Shown here piece by piece: positions 52,541 to 61,070 of a stretch of DNA of 64,000 nt. Numbering within the stretch: position 1 is the stretch's first letter; each line of letters starts with the position of its first letter. Below the pieces are notes generated by a model. It searched no databases. It worked only from the letters and a program-made list of their open reading frames with translations, and had not been told where the DNA came from. This DNA comes from Winogradskyella ursingii (GTDB lineage: Bacteria; Bacteroidota; Bacteroidia; Flavobacteriales; Flavobacteriaceae): contig NZ_JABFDH010000005.1 of NCBI RefSeq assembly GCF_013403975.1, positions 124,001-188,000 of the forward strand, written 5' to 3'. The position numbers and the translations under genes are program-made.

Positions 52541-54069
52541 ATCTCAAAACCTATAAAGCTTCAAACGGAGATGCCATTCTTTACAATGGAGAGCCAGACT
52601 TCAAGTTGTTGGATCAATTGGTCATGGCAGAAGGTGATATTTGGCACAGCAGTTTATCGCAGGGTTTTAAGAATGTTTTTCCTGAAATAGTATATCAAAC
52701 AGCTGTGTATTTTTGGTATGCCAATGACTTTAATAATTTAGACCATTGTGTAAGCTGGAGAATTAATCCGCATCAATTTGCGATAAGAAAATCGGTTTGG
52801 GAAAAATTGGGAGGCTTTGATTTAGATTACGAGAACATTGTCACATCAGCTTTGGATTTTGGTTTTAACGGGCTGCGTTATCAAGGAGCCGTCCCACTTT
52901 ATGTTAACCATCTATTTCCTCCTCAAACCAATCAATTTCATATTTCTCTCAAAGATATTTATACTTTTTATTTTAAGAGTTTTAAACCAAATCATGCATT
53001 TTATATGCTGTTGCGTCGAGGAATTTTTAAATTCAGAGAATGGAAAGCTTATAATTCTGCAAAGCAATTCAACCTAAAAGATAAAAGTAAAATAGTAGCA
53101 CCGCGTAAGTTAAAAGCTATTAAAGGGAAACCAAAAGTAAGTTACATTATTCCAACAATGCTGCGTCAAGATTATACCTTGAACTTGCTCAGTGATCTCG
53201 AAAACCAAACATACAAGCCACTCGAAGTCATTGTGGTAGATGCCACACCTGAAGAAAAACGAAATGCTTCGCTTTACAATTCTGAGGATTATTCATTTAA
53301 TGTTAAATTTAAATGGCAAACGACTAAAGGAAGTTGTCGAGCCAGAAATGAAGCAATTGATTTATGTGAGGGAGATTATATAGTTTTTGGGGATGACGAT
53401 ATCAGAATCCAACCAGAATTTATAGAAAATCATATCAGATTGCTTCAAACTTATAAAGCTGAAGCCTGTAATGGGCTTGATGTCAGAGCAGACCATCAAA
53501 AACAGACTTTAAAAAATTTGGACAACAAGCTTGAAATTTTAGGAGATAAAAGATGGAAAGTCGGAGCTGCACAAGCGTTTAGCAATGCTAATTCCTGCGT
53601 GTCTTCAAGAGTGGTAGAACAGCTGGTAGGTAATGATATTAATTATGATGGCGGATATGGCGAGGATAGTGATTTTGGGTTATCTATTACAAAGTTGGGT
53701 GTTACGGTTTTACACAATCCGTTTTCAGTAAATTTACATTTAAAACCACCAGTTGGTGGTTATCGTATTTGGGGCAATCAATCTAAAATTACGGGAAAAC
53801 AACGAAAAAAACAGCCTTGGGAATTGTATGAACCAGTGAAATGGATCACGCCCAAACCCAGCCCAACTATTATGTATCAATGCTATAAACATTTTACAAA
53901 AAGACAGCGCAGAGAATATAAAATTAAATATTTTATCAATTATCTCACAAAATCAAAACGTTTGGAGCTGCCATTTAAAATTTTGAAATTACCATATCGA
54001 TTATTACAATTCAAAAAATCTCAATTTTATGCCAAGAAACTTATGGCATTAGGAAAAAGAACAAAATAG
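52537..54069 (+). CDS. composite glycosyltransferase: partial GT-A segment fused to a GT2 domain
   Basis: A 510-residue protein in two parts. Residues 1-130 resemble only the acceptor half of a GT-A enzyme (HQFAIRKSVWEKLGGFDLDYENIVTSALDFGFNGLRYQG), with no nucleotide-binding half before it. From about residue 203, a complete GT2 domain follows: VSYIIPTMLRQDYTLNLL, VVDATPEE, KGSCRARNEAIDLCEGDYIVFGDDDIRI (DDD) and GYGEDSDFGLSITKLG. A basic tail follows. The start is TTG at 52537 within the previous stop (TTGA). It may be a fusion after loss of half a gene; the second domain looks functional. Confidence 0.82.
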   Translation: MNLKTYKASNGDAILYNGEPDFKLLDQLVMAEGDIWHSSLSQGFKNVFPEIVYQTAVYFWYANDFNNLDHCVSWRINPHQFAIRKSVWEKLGGFDLDYENIVTSALDFGFNGLRYQGAVPLYVNHLFPPQTNQFHISLKDIYTFYFKSFKPNHAFYMLLRRGIFKFREWKAYNSAKQFNLKDKSKIVAPRKLKAIKGKPKVSYIIPTMLRQDYTLNLLSDLENQTYKPLEVIVVDATPEEKRNASLYNSEDYSFNVKFKWQTTKGSCRARNEAIDLCEGDYIVFGDDDIRIQPEFIENHIRLLQTYKAEACNGLDVRADHQKQTLKNLDNKLEILGDKRWKVGAAQAFSNANSCVSSRVVEQLVGNDINYDGGYGEDSDFGLSITKLGVTVLHNPFSVNLHLKPPVGGYRIWGNQSKITGKQRKKQPWELYEPVKWITPKPSPTIMYQCYKHFTKRQRREYKIKYFINYLTKSKRLELPFKILKLPYRLLQFKKSQFYAKKLMALGKRTK

Positions 54070-54070
54070 T

Positions 54071-55072
54071 ATGAAGAGATTTTCATTAATTGTTTGTACT
54101 TATATGCGCCCTAAAACGCTTCAAAAATTGCTGGACTCAGTATTAAAACAAACATTGTATCCTAATGAAATTCTTATTATTGATGGTTCATCCAATAACT
54201 TAACTCAAGAAGTGTTAGAGCAGAAACGATATGAAAATCTTAAATATTTAAAGGTTGAAGCTGAGGACAGAGGGCTTACGAGGCAACGAAACTTTGGTGT
54301 AAAACATGTTCATGAAAATTCGGAAATTGTTTGCTTTTTAGATGATGATATTGTTTTAGAACCAAATTATTTTGAGTCATTAATCAATACTTACAGCACT
54401 AGGCCAAATGCATTGGCCGTTGGTGGATACATTACAAATGAGGTGAACTGGGAGCCATTATCCGATGATAATAGTGGCAATGACACTTTTTGTTTTGATA
54501 ACTGGCAAAGAAAAGAGCCTTTGCGTTATCGATTACGTGGAGTTTTTGGTTTATTGCCCAATGTACCACCAGGGTTTTTTCCTGATTTTGGACACGGAAG
54601 ACCCATAAGTTTTTTGCCACCTTCAAAAAAAATTTACGAAACCGAACTTTTCATGGGAGGCGTTGCGTCCTATAAAAAAGAAATATTTGAAAACCATAGG
54701 TTTTCCAATTACTTTGAAGGTTACGGATTATACGAGGATGCAGATTTTTGTTTGAGATTGGCCAGAAAAGGACAGCTTTATGTTAATACCAATGCCAAAT
54801 GCGAACATTATCATGAGCCCTTGGGCAGACCCGATACTTTTAAATATGGTAAAATGGTAGTAAGAAATGGATGGTATATTTGGAAAACAAAACATCCAAA
54901 AACAACGTTTAAATCAAAAATAAAATGGCATGCCATTACTGTATTGCTCATTAAAGTAAAATCACTGAATATATTTACCACTAAAAACAGAGTGGACGCT
55001 GTTAAAGAAACTTTAGGTAGAATCGTAGGTTGGTGGTCATTAATATTTAATTCCCCAAAGGTAGAACGATGA
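54071..55072 (+). CDS. family 2 glycosyltransferase
   Basis: A 333-residue GT2 enzyme. Strand 1 is FSLIVCTYMRPKTLQKLLDSVLKQT, then LIIDGSSNN, RGLTRQRNFGVKH and CFLDDDIVLEPNYFESL (DDD near residue 94). After an unusually long central loop with many Pro and Phe (LLPNVPPGFFPDFGHGRP), the acceptor side reads MGGVASYKKEIFE...GYGLYEDADFCLRLARKG. One base separates it from the composite GT2 gene before, and its stop overlaps the next start (ATGA). Confidence 0.88.
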   Translation: MKRFSLIVCTYMRPKTLQKLLDSVLKQTLYPNEILIIDGSSNNLTQEVLEQKRYENLKYLKVEAEDRGLTRQRNFGVKHVHENSEIVCFLDDDIVLEPNYFESLINTYSTRPNALAVGGYITNEVNWEPLSDDNSGNDTFCFDNWQRKEPLRYRLRGVFGLLPNVPPGFFPDFGHGRPISFLPPSKKIYETELFMGGVASYKKEIFENHRFSNYFEGYGLYEDADFCLRLARKGQLYVNTNAKCEHYHEPLGRPDTFKYGKMVVRNGWYIWKTKHPKTTFKSKIKWHAITVLLIKVKSLNIFTTKNRVDAVKETLGRIVGWWSLIFNSPKVER

Positions 55073-56184
55073 AATTTTTAATCATATCTCACGCTTTTCA
55101 TCAGCAACAGAATGGTAAGCTCTTCAGCTACGCGCCATATGTACGCGAGATGAATCTTTGGTTGAAATATGTAAAGGAAGTTGAAATAGTTGCTCCTTTA
55201 GACTTAAAATCACCTGGTAAGATAGATTTAGATTATAAACATGAGAACCTTCATTTTAATCGTGTACCACCTGTAAATTTTATGTCTTTAAGTAAAACAA
55301 TATCTTCGTTGTTTTCTATCCCGATTATTTTGTTTAAACTAATAGGTGCGTGTCGTAGAGCGGACCACATACATTTACGATGTCCTGGGAATATCGGCTT
55401 ATTAGGATGCGTAGTTCAGGTATGTTTTCCTAATAAAACAAAAACTGCTAAGTATGCAGGAAACTGGGACCCAAATTCTAATCAACCTTTAAGTTACCGG
55501 TTTCAAAAATGGTTATTATCAAATACGTTTCTTACGAAAAATATGACTGTTTTAGTTTATGGTAATTGGCCAAATCAGTCAGAAAATATCAAATCATTTT
55601 TTACGGCAACATTTAAAAATTCTGAAAAAACCGAATGGAATAAACGCGATTATTCCAATCAATTAAATTTTGTTTTTATTGGAAGTTTGGTAAACGGTAA
55701 ACGACCATTGTTGGCCATAAAGATTGTACACGCACTTCAAAGTAGCGGTCAAACTGTAAAATTGGATGTGTTTGGTGAGGGAATTTTAAAAGAAGAATTG
55801 GCTGCTTTTATTACTGAAAACAAATTGGAAAGTCTCGTTACATTGCACGGAAATCAATCTACAGAAGTAATTAAAAATTATCTGGAAAAGGCTCATTTTA
55901 GCATATTACCATCACAAAGTGAGGGTTGGCCTAAAGCGATTACAGAGGCCATGTTTTTTGGTGTAATACCAATTGCTACAAGAGTTTCTTGTGTGCCTTG
56001 GATTCTGGACCATGAAAATCGAGGTGTTTTAATTGACTCAAAAATAGAAGAAGCTGTCGAGAAAATTGTTGCAGTTTTAAATGAAAGAAATCTTCATAAA
56101 ATGTCTAAGGAGGCACAGGGTTGGTCACAAGTTTATACGCTTGACAAATTTGATGAAGATATACGTAAATTGCTAATCTCATGA
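55069..56184 (+). CDS. family 4 glycosyltransferase
   Basis: A 371-residue GT4-like enzyme. The N-terminal domain starts KFLIISHAFHQQQNGKLFSYAPYVREMNLW and includes HIHLRCPGNIGLLG. The donor domain starts FVFIGSLVNGKRPLLAIKIVHAL, with LDVFGEGILKEELAAFI and FSILPSQSEGWPKAITEAMFFGVIPIATRVSCVPWILD (E-x7-E intact). It overlaps the genes on both sides by four bases. Sugar specificity is unknown. Confidence 0.88.
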   Translation: MKFLIISHAFHQQQNGKLFSYAPYVREMNLWLKYVKEVEIVAPLDLKSPGKIDLDYKHENLHFNRVPPVNFMSLSKTISSLFSIPIILFKLIGACRRADHIHLRCPGNIGLLGCVVQVCFPNKTKTAKYAGNWDPNSNQPLSYRFQKWLLSNTFLTKNMTVLVYGNWPNQSENIKSFFTATFKNSEKTEWNKRDYSNQLNFVFIGSLVNGKRPLLAIKIVHALQSSGQTVKLDVFGEGILKEELAAFITENKLESLVTLHGNQSTEVIKNYLEKAHFSILPSQSEGWPKAITEAMFFGVIPIATRVSCVPWILDHENRGVLIDSKIEEAVEKIVAVLNERNLHKMSKEAQGWSQVYTLDKFDEDIRKLLIS

Positions 56185-57251
56185 TAAGAGCAATTCAACT
56201 TATAGATTCTTTGGAAGCTGGTGGTGCAGAGCGATTGTCCGTTAGTTTGGCAAATGTTTTGTCTAATGAAATTGACTCGTCCTTTATTTGTGCTACACGA
56301 AAGGAAGGGATTTTAAAAGAAACAATTGATCCGTCCGTTGCCTATTTGTTCTTGGGTAAAACTTCACGCTTTGATTTAAAGGCATTATTGAAGCTGAAAA
56401 AATTTCTAAAAACCAATAAAATAAATCTAATTCATGCGCATTCAACTTCATTTTTTTTAGCCACTTTGATGAAAATTCTTGATCCAAAAATTAAGTTGAT
56501 ATGGCATGATCATTATGGAGAAAGTGAGTTTTTAGAGAATAGACCTAAAGTCATACTAAAGTTCTGTTCGAGGTTCTTTGACCATATATTTTGTGTGAAT
56601 CACCAATTATTGCAATGGTCCCTTGAGCAATTACATTGTAAAAATGTAAGTTATTTAAAAAATTTTATTTCATTATCCGATTCAGGTAAAGTTACCCAGC
56701 TATTTGGGACTGAAGGAAAACGAATCTTATGTATGGCAAATTTGAGGGAGCAGAAAAATCATTTGATGCTGCTCAACGCCTTTAAAGGGGTTTTGAATAA
56801 GTATCCGGATTGGACCTTGCATTGTGTAGGTAAGGATTTTAATGATGAATATGCCCAATTACTCAAAAACTATGTTAAGGAAAATAGCCTGAAAGAAAAT
56901 GTCTTTTTTTACGGTAGTCGCTCAGATATTAAAGCAATTTTAGAACAATGTGAAATTGGTGTACTTTCGTCTAAGTCCGAAGGATTACCGATTTCGTTGT
57001 TGGAGTATGGCTATGGAGGGTTAGCGGTTGTTGTTACTGACGTTGGTGATTGCAAAATGGTTATTGATAATCAGGAAAAAGGTTTAATGATTAAATCAGG
57101 AGATACTTTAGGATTACAAAATGCAATTCTTAACCTAATTGAAAATATAGATTTAAGACGGTCTGTCTCTGAAAACTTACACAAGAGTGTTATTAAAACT
57201 TATTCTGAGTCAGCTGTAATTGGAGAGGTCCTAAAAATATATAGGAGATAA
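56181..57251 (+). CDS. family 4 glycosyltransferase
   Basis: A 356-residue GT4 enzyme. Acceptor half: IRAIQLIDSLEAGGAERLSVSLANVL and LIHAHSTSFFLATLMKI. Donor half: ILCMANLREQKNHLMLLNAF, LHCVGKDFNDEYAQLLKNYV and IGVLSSKSEGLPISLLEYGYGGLAVVVTDVGDCKMVI (E-x7-E intact). The AGGAERL motif is typical of the GT4 enzymes of O-antigen and exopolysaccharide loci. It overlaps the preceding gene by four bases and lies 18 bases before the polymerase/ligase gene. Confidence 0.9.
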   Translation: MIRAIQLIDSLEAGGAERLSVSLANVLSNEIDSSFICATRKEGILKETIDPSVAYLFLGKTSRFDLKALLKLKKFLKTNKINLIHAHSTSFFLATLMKILDPKIKLIWHDHYGESEFLENRPKVILKFCSRFFDHIFCVNHQLLQWSLEQLHCKNVSYLKNFISLSDSGKVTQLFGTEGKRILCMANLREQKNHLMLLNAFKGVLNKYPDWTLHCVGKDFNDEYAQLLKNYVKENSLKENVFFYGSRSDIKAILEQCEIGVLSSKSEGLPISLLEYGYGGLAVVVTDVGDCKMVIDNQEKGLMIKSGDTLGLQNAILNLIENIDLRRSVSENLHKSVIKTYSESAVIGEVLKIYRR

Positions 57252-57269
57252 ATCAACAAAATTTTAGTT

Positions 57270-58658
57270 TTGAGTACCAAATCGAAAAATTCTGTAAATA
57301 ATGATCAACCAAATTATTTCTATTTGGTATGTCTACATGCAGTAATGGGACTATTGGTTTATCTTTTACCAGCATTGTCCAAATTTTTCTTCCTCGGAGT
57401 AGTTGTTTATTTTTTATATCTTATAATTAGCGCCAAGCCTAAGGATAAAACCAAATTTGTAATTTTTGCATGTTGCTATGTTGTAGGTTCTGAAGTGTTT
57501 TTTAGGATGACTTCAGGAACATTTTTATATGAAGCCGCAAAATATCTAGTCATTTTATATATGGTTATTGGTTTGCTTTCCAATGGTTTTTCAAATAAAG
57601 CTTATGCCTATTTATTTTATTTAGCTCTTTTGGTACCATCCATTCTTGTCGCTTATGTTAATATTGGATTAGAAAGTAATTTCAGAACCAATGTGGCATT
57701 CGTACTTAGTGGTCCTGTATGTTTAGGTTTTTCAGCTTTATATTTATTTAATAAAAAAATAAAACTCAACGATTTACTCGAAGCCATAAAGTATATGGGT
57801 CTTCCGATTATTTCAATGACCGTGTATTTGTTTTTGTATAATCCAAGTGTAAGGGATGTATTAAGCGGAACACAATCAAACTTTGAAGCTTCTGGAGGAT
57901 TTGGTCCAAACCAAGTGGCGACCATTCTTGGTTTGGGTATGTTCGCTTTTACTGTACGACTATTTATGAAGTCACCAAACCTCTTTCTAAAAGTTGTCAA
58001 TATCTTAATTCTAGGAGTTATAAGTTATAGGGCAATTGTGACTTTTAGTAGAGGAGGAGTAGTGACTGCAATATTGATTATCATCTTATTTCTATTTTCC
58101 ATTTACAGTAAATCTTCGTTGAAATTTAAGGGCAGAATAATTTACACGTCATTTTTGTTTTTAATTTTGGCTGGGGCCGTTTGGATCATAAGTTCCAATG
58201 AAACAGAAGGCCTCATTGATAAGCGATATGCTAATCAAGACAAAATTGGACGAGAGAAAGAAGATTTATCAACTGGTCGCGTAGAATTGTTTTTAGATGA
58301 TTTACAGGGTTTTAAAGAAAATCCGTTTCTCGGAGTCGGTGCCAATGGAGCCAAAGAATTAAGAATTCAGAGTGGTCAAGGCATCAAAGCTTCCCATAAT
58401 GAAATAAGCCGGCTTTTGTCTGAGCATGGTATGTTTGCCATCATAATTTTAATTATACTCATACTCAAGCCAGTAATGTTACGGTTTAAAAATAGAAGGA
58501 ATATTTTCTTCCTAGCATTTTTAGGGTTTTGGTTTGCTACTATCAATCACTCAGCAATGCGTCTTGCAGCACCAGCTTTTATTTACGCTTTGGCACTTTT
58601 AAATGTACAATATGAAAAACGTCCTTTACGTAGGAAACGCATTATCCAACAAGGGTAA
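57270..58658 (+). CDS. O-antigen polymerase/ligase (Wzy/WaaL family)
   Basis: A 462-residue integral membrane protein with about eleven hydrophobic segments and a larger periplasmic loop before the last ones. That loop carries the Wzy_C signature: FKENPFLGVGANGAK, followed by SHNEISRLLSEHGMFAII. The family includes both the chain polymerase Wzy and the ligase WaaL, which join undecaprenyl-linked glycan in the periplasm; they are hard to tell apart by sequence. Since the locus also has an ABC exporter, either role is possible. The start is TTG at 57270. Its 3' end overlaps the last GT4 gene by 47 bases. Confidence 0.88.
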   Translation: MSTKSKNSVNNDQPNYFYLVCLHAVMGLLVYLLPALSKFFFLGVVVYFLYLIISAKPKDKTKFVIFACCYVVGSEVFFRMTSGTFLYEAAKYLVILYMVIGLLSNGFSNKAYAYLFYLALLVPSILVAYVNIGLESNFRTNVAFVLSGPVCLGFSALYLFNKKIKLNDLLEAIKYMGLPIISMTVYLFLYNPSVRDVLSGTQSNFEASGGFGPNQVATILGLGMFAFTVRLFMKSPNLFLKVVNILILGVISYRAIVTFSRGGVVTAILIIILFLFSIYSKSSLKFKGRIIYTSFLFLILAGAVWIISSNETEGLIDKRYANQDKIGREKEDLSTGRVELFLDDLQGFKENPFLGVGANGAKELRIQSGQGIKASHNEISRLLSEHGMFAIIILIILILKPVMLRFKNRRNIFFLAFLGFWFATINHSAMRLAAPAFIYALALLNVQYEKRPLRRKRIIQQG

Positions 58659-59619
58659 AACCGTTACACCTATAGAAACATTGAGCGAGCATTTAAAGGA
58701 AATATGCCACGTTAAAGTTGCTTCTCGTAAAACAAATATTGTTTTGAGACTACTTGATATGATTAGTCTTGTTCTAAAAAACAGAAATTGGGCAGATTTG
58801 GTTCTTATCGATACATACAGTACCCTAAATTTCAATTATGCACTAATAATAAGTTTAGTGTGCAGAGTCTTCAAAATAGATTACATTCCAATCCTCCATG
58901 GTGGAAATTTAGAAAAACGATTAAAAAATAACCCAAAACTTAGTGCTTCAATTTTTAAAAATGCACAGTGTTTAATATCTCCATCAGAATTCTTGAAATC
59001 CCTGTTCGTATCTTATGGTTATAGCAATGTTGAATATATTCCTAACTGTATCGAAATAGAAAATTATCCTTTTTTGAACAGGGAAATTGTAAATGTCCAT
59101 ATGTTATGGGTAAGATCGTTTTCAGAAATATATAATCCAAGGTTGGCTGTGTTGGTTTTGGAAAATTTGGTTGAAAAAAACGAAAAAGCAACACTTACAA
59201 TGATAGGTCCAGACGTAGATGGGTCGTTAAAATATGTGCAACAATTAGCCAAAGAAAGAAAATTAAATGTCAATTTTACAGGAAAACTCTCAAAACAAGA
59301 TTGGTTAAATGTATCTAAATCCCATAACGTATTTATAAATACCACAAATTTTGATAATATGCCAGTGAGCTTAATTGAAGCCATGGCTTTAGGACTGCCA
59401 ATTGTGTCTACAAATGTAGGTGGAATACCCTCCTTAATTAAAAGTAATATCGATGGGATTACAGTTAAAGCAAATAACGCAGAAGCCATGGCAAACGCCA
59501 TTCTTCATCTTAAACAAGATGCTCAACTCAAAAACAAGATTATAGCAAATGCACGACAAAAAGCAGAAGGCTTTGATTGGAACTCTGTAAAACCATCTTG
59601 GATTAAGCTTTTGAAATAA
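58612..59619 (+). CDS. family 4 glycosyltransferase
   Basis: A 335-residue GT4 enzyme. I choose ATG at 58612 (MKNVLYVGNALSNKGKTVTP) over the ATG three codons upstream, because it starts at the first beta strand. It therefore overlaps the polymerase gene by 47 bases in another frame. IPILHGGNLEKRL, LISPSEFLKSLFVSYGY, VHMLWVRSFSEIYNPRLAVLVL and VFINTTNFDNMPVSLIEAMALGLPIVSTNVGGIPSLI (E-x7-E variant with the family Glu) support the family. Last glycosyltransferase of the locus. Confidence 0.88.
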   Translation: MKNVLYVGNALSNKGKTVTPIETLSEHLKEICHVKVASRKTNIVLRLLDMISLVLKNRNWADLVLIDTYSTLNFNYALIISLVCRVFKIDYIPILHGGNLEKRLKNNPKLSASIFKNAQCLISPSEFLKSLFVSYGYSNVEYIPNCIEIENYPFLNREIVNVHMLWVRSFSEIYNPRLAVLVLENLVEKNEKATLTMIGPDVDGSLKYVQQLAKERKLNVNFTGKLSKQDWLNVSKSHNVFINTTNFDNMPVSLIEAMALGLPIVSTNVGGIPSLIKSNIDGITVKANNAEAMANAILHLKQDAQLKNKIIANARQKAEGFDWNSVKPSWIKLLK

Positions 59620-59624
59620 TTATA

Positions 59625-59653
59625 TTGTTAATTCTATAGACTTGTTATCTTTA
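59625..59653 (+). promoter_or_regulatory. candidate internal promoter before the second initiating transferase
   Basis: TTG (59625-59627), an 18-base spacer, then TATCTTTA (59646-59653), 7 of 8 to TAnnTTTG, ending 19 bases before the ATG at 59673. The spacing equals that of the locus promoter at 29871-29899. It lies in the 53-base gap after the last GT4 gene. Confidence 0.45.
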
Positions 59654-59672
59654 CGCAAGACATTCCCCAAGA

Positions 59673-61067
59673 ATGAAAAAAAATAAAGGCATACACTTTG
59701 AAGTATCTGAACGTAAGATACTTTTAAGAATCATGGATTTAATAATGATTTTTGTAGGTGTCTATACTTTGGAAACTTTTCTGAGTTTTGAGTATCTATC
59801 AATCAACAAACAAAATATTTCGCAATTAGTATTACTGGGATTGTACTACACAGTTTTCGCTACTATTTTTGAACTTTACGATTTACAAAAAGCCAGCAGA
59901 TTACATGTTACTTTTAGAAACATCGTAATTACAGTTTCTATCGTTGTGCTCTTTTATTTACTAACTCCTTACCTATCTCCATTACTACCGGAAGAACGTA
60001 TGCAAATTTTATACTTCTATTTGGGTATTATTTTAATGATAACTATATGGAGAATTGCTTATATATATCTTATCGAATCACCGAGATTTTATAAACGGGT
60101 ATTGATGGTTGGCGAAGTTTCAAATATTGAAAGTTTGGTAACAGCACTCAATAAGTCAGATCCCAATTATAAAATTGTCGGTTTTATTAATAGCGAAGCT
60201 TCGACTGAAGAATCGGTAAAATTTAAAGGACTTAAAGAATTTAGGGCTGAAGATTTCTTAGAAACTGTACAAAAGGAAAAAGTATCAGAAGTTTTAGTCG
60301 CCAGTTTTAATACAGAAGCTATTATTGCCGAAGTCTATCATGATTTAATGTTATTGATGGAGCAAGGATTTAAGATAAGGGAATACACCCAGGTTTATGA
60401 AGAGTTGTTGCTTAGAGTTCCTATTCAATTTGTTGGTAAGGATTTCTACAAGTATTTTCCCTTCAGTCGAAGTAATGAGAATAAACTTTATATCTTCTTT
60501 CAGCGAACGTTTGATATCATATTTTCAATAATAGGCTTGCTTGTGGGTTTAGCTATTTTTCCATTGATTCTCATTGGTAACTTATTAGGTAATCGAGGGC
60601 CGCTTTTTTATACCCAAGAACGTGTAGGTAGAAACAGTAAGGTTTTCAATATATTGAAAATCAGAACAATGATCCTCAATGCCGAAAAAGATGGTGTTAC
60701 CTGGGCTCAAAAAGATGATAAACGAATTACTAAATTTGGAAAATTTTTGAGACGCTCACGTATTGACGAAATTCCTCAATTCTATAATGTCCTAAAAGGA
60801 GATATGAGTGTTATAGGCCCAAGACCAGAGCGTCCATTCTTTGTTCAAGAATTGTCACGTATCATTCCTTTTTATGAAACCAGACATATTATTAAGCCAG
60901 GACTTACAGGTTGGGCACAGGTAAATACACGTTATGGATCTTCAATCGATGACAGTTTAACTAAACTTCAATACGATCTGTATTATATAAAACACCGAAG
61001 TGTGTTTTTAGATTTTAGTATTTCAATAAAAACTCTAAGTACCATCCTTTATTACAGAGGGCAGTAA
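59673..61067 (+). CDS. long polyprenyl glycosylphosphotransferase, WcaJ/WbaP-like
   Basis: A 464-residue initiating transferase. Four hydrophobic segments (about residues 13-120) are followed by a CoA-binding-like soluble domain (KRVLMVGEVSNIESLVTAL...) and a fifth re-entrant helix near residue 280. The catalytic domain then reads FYTQERVGRNSKVFNILKIRTM, SRIDEIPQFYNVLKGDMSVIGPRPE (Asp-Glu dyad) and KPGLTGWAQV. It transfers a hexose-1-phosphate to undecaprenyl phosphate. The locus thus has two initiating enzymes, this one and the small one at 33204. It may start a second glycan. It is convergent with the DUF4105 gene three bases away, and no terminator is visible. Confidence 0.93.
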   Translation: MKKNKGIHFEVSERKILLRIMDLIMIFVGVYTLETFLSFEYLSINKQNISQLVLLGLYYTVFATIFELYDLQKASRLHVTFRNIVITVSIVVLFYLLTPYLSPLLPEERMQILYFYLGIILMITIWRIAYIYLIESPRFYKRVLMVGEVSNIESLVTALNKSDPNYKIVGFINSEASTEESVKFKGLKEFRAEDFLETVQKEKVSEVLVASFNTEAIIAEVYHDLMLLMEQGFKIREYTQVYEELLLRVPIQFVGKDFYKYFPFSRSNENKLYIFFQRTFDIIFSIIGLLVGLAIFPLILIGNLLGNRGPLFYTQERVGRNSKVFNILKIRTMILNAEKDGVTWAQKDDKRITKFGKFLRRSRIDEIPQFYNVLKGDMSVIGPRPERPFFVQELSRIIPFYETRHIIKPGLTGWAQVNTRYGSSIDDSLTKLQYDLYYIKHRSVFLDFSISIKTLSTILYYRGQ

Positions 61068-61070
61068 GAA

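Noticed and set aside
59064..59501. 145-codon minus-strand ORF opposite the last GT4 gene
   Set aside because: The sense protein has complete GT4 motifs; the antisense ORF is a codon-bias shadow.
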